From Pratylenchus scribneri (taxonomy: Eukaryota; Nematoda; Chromadorea; Rhabditida; Pratylenchidae): a stretch of DNA of 64,000 nt. The stretch covers positions 750,001 to 814,000 of the forward strand of contig JAQSEB010000078.1 in assembly GCA_030063045.1 (NCBI GenBank), given 5' to 3'. A program made the translations under genes and the position numbers. Below, piece after piece: positions 57,281 through 64,000 of this stretch (its first letter is position 1; every line of letters starts with the position of its first letter). The notes below the pieces were generated by a model, which was given only the letters and a program-made list of their open reading frames with translations, was not told the origin of the DNA and did no database searches.

Positions 57281-57846
57281 TGGACATCAGAAGAAGAATG
57301 AAGGAATGAAGAAGACGAGTTTTAGGGTGCATCCAGGGAAGATCAAATTGCTCACCTCCTCCCCCCACCCCTCTCCCTCCTCTTTTGTTAATATTAATAA
57401 TATTTAATTTCCCCCTAATTAAATTGACTGCCACTGACTTTGACCAAATCTCCACCATCCTCCTCCCACTATTTTATTTAGCTAATTTACAATTTTTCAT
57501 ATTCTCAATATATTTTTTTTCTTAATTTGGCAATAATATAGCCCACCTCCATCCCATTTTGACAAATCGTAAAATTACATCTCATAATTCCGGATAAATT
57601 TTTCATTGTATAAATTTTAAAGAATTTAATTTTACTCTCAAATTTTGTTTATATCAATGCTGAATATTTTTAATTTTCAAAATATTTAAAATGCCGAAAT
57701 TAAAATATTAAAACGGTATATAACTATTCAATGGTTTCTTTCTAAACCACCAACCTCTAAATCAATAGATATGGTCAAGACTATCCATTTTTAATTTAGT
57801 TCATCAAACAAGCTTATTAAATTATTGATCGATTCTGTCAAAAAAT
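57281..57846. other. Intergenic spacer
   Basis: 3' flank of the BicC-like gene: a pyrimidine-rich patch (57340-57390), then AT-rich sequence up to the next start codon. No gene or repeat is recognised. Confidence 0.6.
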
Positions 57847-58556
57847 ATGAGCCAAAGTCTTCATTATCAAATGAACACCGATGGAAAGCAAATTTTATAT
57901 GGACACGATCATGGAACCGGGATGTGGCTTAAGGCAAAGGGGATTCAACCGAAAGTGCAGGAAAATGACTCGGCCGAGGTGCGCAAAATCATCGAACAAG
58001 TTTCGGAATATCAGAAGAGCACAGGCGGCGTTGAAGGCGATTTCGACTTGCACACTGGTATGAACAAATTTAGCCATTAATAAATCACAAATGTTAAAGG
58101 TCCGGAAGGATTTGGCCAACGCGTGTCAAAGGAGATGATCGTCTTTTTTATGCGTCGCTACAACGTGCCGGAAGAACACATTGACGAACTCATGCGCCAG
58201 TCCTCAACAGATGGTTTGCTTTAATCTCAAAAAGTTTTGACATTAAATTTTTTTTAGAAAGTCCAGATCGTCCAGCAAATCGCCCCAAATTGACTACACC
58301 GCCTTTGTCAATTTCTCCAAATCGTCCAGAAAACCGTCCCAAAACGCCAACAACTCCTTCGCTAATTTCTCCTGATCGTCCAGAAAACCGCCCACTTCCG
58401 CCGCCAATGTCTCCACTTCCAACGCCTTCAATCCCGCCGACTCCGCAATCTCCTGCCCCACCGCAGACACCACCTGGAACTCCTCCATTTCCACCATTCC
58501 AAGGAGATTTCGACGTTCCCAGCCGCGGTCCCTCGCCAAATAGTGGAAAGAAATAG
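57847..58556 (+). CDS. Small proline-rich protein of unknown function, 207 aa
   Basis: I do not recognise the family. Three exons, 57847-58057, 58100-58213 and 58258-58556, join in phase. Residues 1-105 look folded: HYQMNTDGKQILYGHDHGTG, then a helix EVRKIIEQVSEYQ, GPEGFGQRVSKEMIVFFMRR and VPEEHIDELMRQSS. Residues 110-207 are a Pro/Ser/Arg tail with the phrase SPDRPENRP repeated in variants (SPDRPANRP, SPNRPENRP), then PPTPQSPAPPQTPPGTPP. There is no signal peptide or membrane segment, so it is likely intracellular. The tail offers many PxxP sites suited to SH3 or proline-directed kinase recognition. An AATAAA lies 2 bp after the stop (58558-58563). It sits between the BicC-like and nmt genes, 566 bp after the former; no operon is evident. 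Confidence 0.75.
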
Positions 58557-59129
58557 GAATAAAGCGCAATTTTGGAATGATGCGGATCATTATAAATTTT
58601 TCCTTCATTAAATATATTTTTCGATATTTTTTCTCTTTTCCCTTCCTTTCAATTTAATTCCACATATATTTATTTTTGATTTGAATAAAATTAATTGAAT
58701 AATTTAATTTATTAAAATCAATTATTTTATTGGTGGATATGGAACATGGATAATGATATAGGTTAGGTAACTTTCATGTCAAATGAATTATTTGCCTTCC
58801 AATTTTGTAGAAATGATTTCTCCCAGTCATCAATGATTTGAAATTAAAAGAATTGATCAATTTTCTTAAATATTCCATCGCCCAAATGAAGAAGGAAAGG
58901 AATGATCACATTGCATTCTATAATTTCATCTTTTCCCTCATCTACGGTATCCTCTAGATTTCCCCCACAAAAAGAAGCTAATTCCATAGAAAAATGAGCA
59001 ATTTAAAATTTAATTTTAAAATCAGATCGAAAAATATCTATGAAATCCATGAAAATATTTAAAAATGTGAAAGAAGATATATTTTTATGATAAATGAAAA
59101 TCTTCAATTCTTCATTTCCCTCTTTTCTT
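58557..59129. other. Intergenic between convergent genes
   Basis: AT-rich; contains the AATAAA at 58558 and presumably the 3' end of nmt-1 on the other strand. No other feature is seen. Confidence 0.6.
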
Positions 59130-61136
59130 CTATTGAAGGACAAGTCCAATTCGTTCGGGCGGGATGTCCGGGCATTTCCAATTGTACAAATAATATTGCA
59201 AATTTCCATCGCCAATTCCGAATTTTAGCTCTTCCAAAAATCCTTTGTTTTCCATCAAATCCAACGCGTTGAAAACGTCAAAACCCAACTGCAAAAAAAA
59301 AATAAAATATTATATATATTTATTTTGTTTTATTATTCCCATTTTCTCACATTTTTTGCCAAAATCAATGCATCATTCATCAGCTGATTCAATGGGACAC
59401 TGCCGGCCACATTGTAGAATGAATAGGCGGCCCGAATATTTTTATAAGTTGGATTGTGCATTATTGTTGATGGGAGGCTGTAGAAACTGATCAAATCAGT
59501 CACTTTTCCATCATTCTGAAAATTTTTCAATTTATCCGTACACTTTTTATTTTACCAACCTCAATCACATAGGAATAAATGACATCCTCGCGGGGTAACA
59601 AAAAATGCTCGAATTCTTCCAAACTGAACACAGGGGCCATGTCAAATTTTGCCAAATATTCGCTCAACAAATTGAATGCGCCATTTGCCGTTTCCTTGCT
59701 CAATGGCTTCAGCGGTGAACGAGTATTCTAAATTTTGTGAAATTAATTAATTTGATGAAAATAAAAATCATTTCTCGGGGTTTTATGTCCTATTTTGTCT
59801 TTAAATTTACCGCAAAATTTTTAAAAATTGTTTAAGTGGTCACCAAGCTCCAAAAAAACTTCCTCCAAACGGGTTCGAACCTCAGACCTAATTTTTACGA
59901 AATAAAGGCTTCATTATTTAGGTTGAAATTTTTAAAAATTTTTGTAAACCTTAGCTAGCTTAAAACTAATCCTAATTTAACTCTTAAGCTAAGAACCAGG
60001 TATGCATAAACGATAAAAAGTAAGCTTTCTGGATTAAAGTTTTCGTTCGATAAAACCCCGGAGAATTTTTTTGAAAAGAAGATTAAAATTTTAAATAAAT
60101 AATTCATTAAACCTCCGGCAATTTGTAAAGTTTGTTTGTGCGTTGCATGGTCATATTCTTGGCGAGATGTGAAAATTTTGTCTCAATCAACTTTTTTGGA
60201 TTTAATGAACGATGCCAATACCTAAAAATATTTTTACATTTTTAGTGATTTATTCCTTAAACCTGCATGACCCAATTGGTTTTGGGATGATAATGCCGGC
60301 TGTAAATGTTGCTTGGAAAATGCCAACTTGGTTAACTCGTCGAGTAATTTCTCTGATCAGCACCGGCGCAAGCCGTTTGGAGCGAAGTTTTTTGTGGACG
60401 CAGAGGAAATTGATCTCGACCATCTGCACGGTTTTATCGTATATTCGAATTTTGGCAGGGATGGCGGCGATGAATGCGACCAATTTGCCTCCGGTGCCCG
60501 CCCGAACACCACAATGCCATTTTTGGCGCCATCCATCCCGTTGGCATTAGGGCCCTTTTAAAATCAAAATTATTTAAAATTAAATGAAGGAATGAAAACC
60601 ATTTGATAAAATTCCGGCCATAATCGAATCGGAACATATTTTCATCATCCTCCACATAATTTTCGGTCAGCAATGTGTATAATTCATCCAATTGGGTTTG
60701 GGCAAGCAAATCTACCTCAGACCATTGATAAGGTTCAGGCAAAGTGTACGGTTCCTTGCGAATTTTTTCCACGTCAATTGGTGGATCAATGAAAGTGTTC
60801 TCCTCAATTTTGACATCTTAAAACTTTGAAATTATTTTCGGAAAAATTCAATTTAATTAAACCGAGTGCAGGGACCGGCTGTGTTTCCCAGAATTGATAT
60901 TTATGATGTTTTGCCTCGATTGGATCCTTGGCCGCTGATGTTGCCGAACTGCTGGTCGATGCCAAAATCATTTGAATTCCTTCCTTCTCCTTTTTGCCCA
61001 AATTAAGCTTTGCCATCACATCCTCGGCAAGTTTTTTCACTCCATCTTCGGATGATTCTGCTTCGGCTGATGGTGGTGCTGGCCGTTTCTTATCCTCATT
61101 TTTCTTGATGTCATTATTTTGATTATTTTGTTCCAT
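59130..61136 (-). CDS. nmt-1: Glycylpeptide N-tetradecanoyltransferase (N-myristoyltransferase), with an apparent 1-base insertion
   Basis: Cytosolic enzyme that transfers myristate from myristoyl-CoA to N-terminal glycines. Exons on the minus strand: 61136-60863, 60816-60600, 60554-60263, 60221-60113, 59727-59560, 59515-59351 and 59288-59130. Motifs: [152 protein letters not shown] and the C-terminal ERIGLVLQ, where the terminal carboxylate acts in catalysis. The exon sum is 1384 bp, one more than 461 codons. The frame slips in exon 3 at a run of five A (near 60510) between GWMAP and WHCGV. This is either an assembly error or a recent disabling mutation; everything else looks functional. Confidence 0.93.
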
Positions 61137-61760
61137 TACTATCTAGAATGGTTTTTGAATTTTGATCGAGTTTTTCTGGAAATTTTTCAATAAAAAACAA
61201 GTCAAAATAAATTATAAAAAAGCGATGTGAAACTCTATACAAAATACGATTCTGTGTTCAGATCAGACTTCAGAGTTTCACAGAGAGTATTGGCAGTGAA
61301 AGTGATTGATTCTGTTTGTTTGATATTTGATTGTACATATTTATTGATTTATCGGGAGGAAAAAAAATATATTTAACCTAGCGCGAGCGCTAGGCTAGTT
61401 CCTAGTTGCTAGATTCCTAGATAATTATTAGCGAAAATAGAGGAACTCTTTCTTATCTCAATCTCATTTGTAATTTCTTTGTTCTTTATTTATCCCCACT
61501 CCCCAGCCCAGTCCTATAAATTAAAGTGAAGTAATTAAATGTTTTTATTTTTTTTCAAAAATCGCTTGAATAATTTAGCGATTTTCTGCACCAACCCAAC
61601 CAAGACCAAGCCAAGCTCCAAGCACACCCCAAAAACGTTTCAAAAATTTATCCGGTAGAAAAGTTGAGCAATGAAAAATGCTCTCTTTAACCCTACGTTC
61701 ACAATGGCGCGTTTTGCCGCGGCGGCAAAACGCGCGCGTTTTACTAAAAATCGCGTAGGT

Positions 61761-61979
61761 GTTCACAATGGGCGCGATTTTTGAACTCGCTGGGCGGCAA
61801 AACGCGCCGCGTCTTCCAAAAAATCGCTTAGGTGTTCACAATGGGCGCGATTTTTGAACTCGCTGGGCGGCAAAACGCGCCGCGTCTTCCAAAAAATCGC
61901 TTAGGTGTTCACAATTGGCGCGATTTTTGAACTCGCTGGGCGGCAAAACGCGCCGCGTCTTCCAAAAAATCGCTTAGGT
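61761..61979 (+). repeat. Three 73-bp tandem units at the left end of H2
   Basis: GTTCACAATG recurs at 61761, 61834, 61907 and 61980, an exact 73-bp period. Each unit includes TTTTTGAACTCGCTGGGCGG and CGCCGCGTCTTCCAAAAAAT. Confidence 0.92.
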
Positions 61980-62469
61980 GTTCACAATGAGAACTCGCCA
62001 AGCGTTTTGCCGCTTTGGTGTTCACAATGGACGCGTTTTATTATAAAAAGGAAAATCGTGGAGCGTTTGCGGGAAAATAATGGATGAATGGTCCTTTTGA
62101 GATTCTTTCAATGAGAGAAATTAGAACCGATATTTCTAAAAATTATTTTTAAATTTTAATAATTTAATAAAAATTTAAATTAACCCATTTCTGGTACAGA
62201 AAAATTTCCTCTTTTCAATGATATAAGAATCTAATTTATATAAAGAGGATTAAACTATTTATGGAATATATTGGGGCTCGAGATAGATTTCTATATAAAA
62301 TTTTAAAATTTAATAATTATTTTTTTATAGCGAGCTTATTCGATGCAGAAAAATGGGCGCTACCCCAATTGATCGCGTCTCATAACATAATCATAATGTC
62401 CCATCTCAAAATGTCCCAAAGGGGAAAAATCTCGAAATGTCCCACCAAAAAATTTAAATTTGTTTTCGA

Positions 62470-63020
62470 TCAAATTATATATCAATCGATGCGCCTTGAT
62501 GCGGGGATTCTGAATCTGTCATCAATTTGGCATAAAACTCAAAAATAGAAAAGTTATGACCAGTTTAGTCAAGTACATTTTTTAGTCATTTTGCCAAATT
62601 TAAATGGCCATAACTTTTTTAGTTTTTTGTTTTATGCGAAACTAATACCAGATTCGTGATCAGCACAATCAGGCGCGTCGATTGAAGTATAATTTGACCT
62701 AGAATAAAAAATTTAAAAAAAAATATTTGCAAAAGTGAAGTTCCCCCTTTTGGATTGGAATTCGAAAAAAATTTGAGGTTTTTTCCAGTCATATTATAGT
62801 TGATTCGACGTGTCCTATTCTGCTGATTACGAATCTGGTATTGGTTTCGCATAAAACCAAAAACTAAAAAAGTTATGGCCATTTAAATTTGGCAAAAATG
62901 TCTAAAAAATGTACTTGACTAAACTGGTCATAACTTTTTTATTTTTGAGTTTTATGCAAAATTGATGACAGATTCAGAATCCCCGCATCAAGGCGCATCG
63001 ATTGATATATAATTTGACTT
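62470..63020. mobile_element. Hairpin element nested in H2
   Basis: Arms of about 190 bp (62470-62660 and about 62831-63020) are reverse complements with few mismatches: TATCAATCGATGCGCCTTGA on the left and its inverse on the right. Element H1 lacks this segment, so it is a later insertion. No coding frame. Confidence 0.8.
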
Positions 63021-63661
63021 GATACGGAATCATTGATTTTTCATCATATCATAAATTTTTACATTTCACCCTTATATAATTTTTCTTTATCCAAATAAAT
63101 TAATTTTTATATCATTGGAAAGAGCAGAGTCTTTTACATAGGTTGGGATCGATTTGGAAATTTTATAAAATGTTTAAATATTTTTTAAATATTTTTAAAA
63201 ATGTCAACTCTAGTATTTTGGGAGAAAAAACGCGCCAGAAAATAGAATTTTTTGAACTGGTCGCGTTTTGCCGCCGCGGCTAAACGCGCCCAAAAAACGC
63301 GTCATTGTGAACAGATGGGCGATTTTTAAAATTTTGGCGCGTTTTGCCGCTTTGTCAAATCGCGTGGGTGTTCACAATGAACGCGATTTTTATGGCGCGT
63401 TTTGCCGCGGCGCGTTTTGCCGCTTTATCAAATCGCGTGGGTGTTCACAATGGACGCGATTTTTGTGGCGCGTTTTGCCGCGGCGCGTTTTGCCGCGGCG
63501 ACAAAACGCGCCAATGTGAACACCAAAGCGTTTAGCCGCGGCGGCAAAACGCGCCATTGTGAACGTAGGGTAAGAATAAAACCTGCCTTTTTAATTTAGA
63601 TTTTTCATTTTTCAGATTATATAAATCAAATCGATCCAATCAAATATTTGTGAAACGACAA

Positions 63662-64000
63662 ATGAACAACACTACCAAAATGAATAACACCGCCAAAATG
63701 AACAACACTGCAAAAACATTAGCAAATACTGGTGATATTGTGATCGAGCCAGTCAATTTGGATTCTTTTTTGCAAGCTGTCAATCTGGATATGGTTTATA
63801 CCTAATTGATTTCAAAAATTAACACACAATTCTAGTCAATCTATGATAAACGACTGGACACGTTCAAAGATGTATGGCGCTATCGGGACAATAAAGACGC
63901 AAACTGCACAGCGGAACGAGTATTAATCATTACTAAATACATATCAATTTAACACAATTAAGATGGCCAGAGCCGGCTTCTTTTGTTCGGATCGAACGCC
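63662..64000 (+). CDS. BIR-domain (survivin-type) protein, 5' part
   Basis: Exons 63662-63793, 63836-63919 and 63963 onward, in phase; the gene runs off the window. The start of a BIR zinc domain is clear: YDKRLDTFKDVWRYRDNKDA, then CTAERMARAGFFCSD, with the first zinc-binding Cys present and the rest beyond the edge. Single-BIR nematode proteins of the BIR-1 type belong to the chromosomal passenger complex; this looks closer to them than to caspase inhibitors, but only about 86 residues are visible. The N-terminus repeats MNNTTK, MNNTAK, MNNTAK, giving three in-frame candidate starts; the first was chosen. A hydrophilic 44-residue leader precedes the domain. Confidence 0.85.

Larger units (their letters stand above)
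61691..63570. mobile_element. Non-autonomous Harbinger-like element H2
   Basis: The termini CCCTACGTTCACAATGGCGC and its inverted copy, extending about 40 bp through GTTTTGCCGC, are flanked by TAA duplications (61688-61690, 63571-63573). The TWA target site points to PIF/Harbinger. Both ends hold G+C-rich sub-repeats with GTTCACAATG spaced along them; the core is AT-rich and matches the core of element H1 (21073-22232) in TTTCCTCTTTTCAATGATAT and TTCGATGCAGAAAAATGG. A hairpin insert enlarges this copy to 1880 bp. There is no transposase. Confidence 0.87.
61137..63661. other. Shared upstream region of divergent nmt-1 and BIR genes
   Basis: About 550 bp of AT-rich sequence next to nmt-1, then the Harbinger-like element 61691-63570, then 91 bp before the BIR start codon. 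Both promoters must lie here, so the insertion may separate or modify them. Confidence 0.6.

Noticed and set aside
63268..63599. Overlapping open frames near 61900 and 63300
   Set aside because: They fall in the G+C-rich tandem ends of the Harbinger-like element and only reflect repeat composition.

Overview
This window comes from a nematode nuclear genome. It is AT-rich, and its protein-coding genes have small exons and introns that are often only 41-60 bp. The gene set is animal and nematode in character: a T-type calcium channel, a Hox gene with a hexapeptide, a T-box factor, an MSP-domain protein, a BicC/GLD-3-type KH protein, the peroxisomal ascaroside/beta-oxidation dehydrogenase DHS-28, N-myristoyltransferase and a BIR protein. 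I rebuilt exon chains by hand from splice signals, phase and family conservation. Six of roughly 65 introns rebuilt this way start with GC instead of GT, usually as AG|GCAAG. That fraction is far above the usual animal level and suggests a tylenchid plant parasite of the cyst-nematode type. The species assignment is inference.

Layout. 315-6239 (-): domain I of a CaV3 (cca-1-like) calcium channel, which runs off the left edge. 6240-13462: gene-poor, with MITEs, a purine tract and a G18 run. 13463-16417 (+): an unrecognised 415-aa Pro/Gly-rich protein with a 24-bp minisatellite in intron 1. 17288-25807 (+): a secreted TolB-like beta-propeller protein whose introns hold a hairpin element, a Harbinger-like element and a hAT-like element. 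26579-30034 (-): dhs-28, eight exons, 302 aa, ending in Ser-Lys-Ile. 30819-32675 (-): an MSP-domain protein with a 23-copy 27-bp minisatellite in intron 2. 35708-39604 (+): a T-box factor. 43317-49261 (-): a lin-39-like Hox gene with a 3.7-kb intron. 50315-51043: an internally deleted Merlin transposon nested in a MITE. 55090-57280 (+): BicC/GLD-3-like. 57847-58556 (+): a small proline-rich protein. 59130-61136 (-): N-myristoyltransferase with an apparent one-base insertion. 61691-63570: a second, larger Harbinger-like element. 63662-64000 (+): the start of a BIR (survivin-type) gene.

Non-coding space is dominated by non-autonomous DNA transposons. Three dispersed families (called A, B and C below) recur 6 to 14 times each. 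There are also Merlin, Harbinger-like and hAT-like elements with matching target-site duplications, and four large hairpin elements. Several are nested, and most sit in introns.

The genes share no single pathway and I see no operon. NMT and the BIR gene are divergently transcribed with a transposon between them. All exon boundaries are inferred by eye without transcript data.
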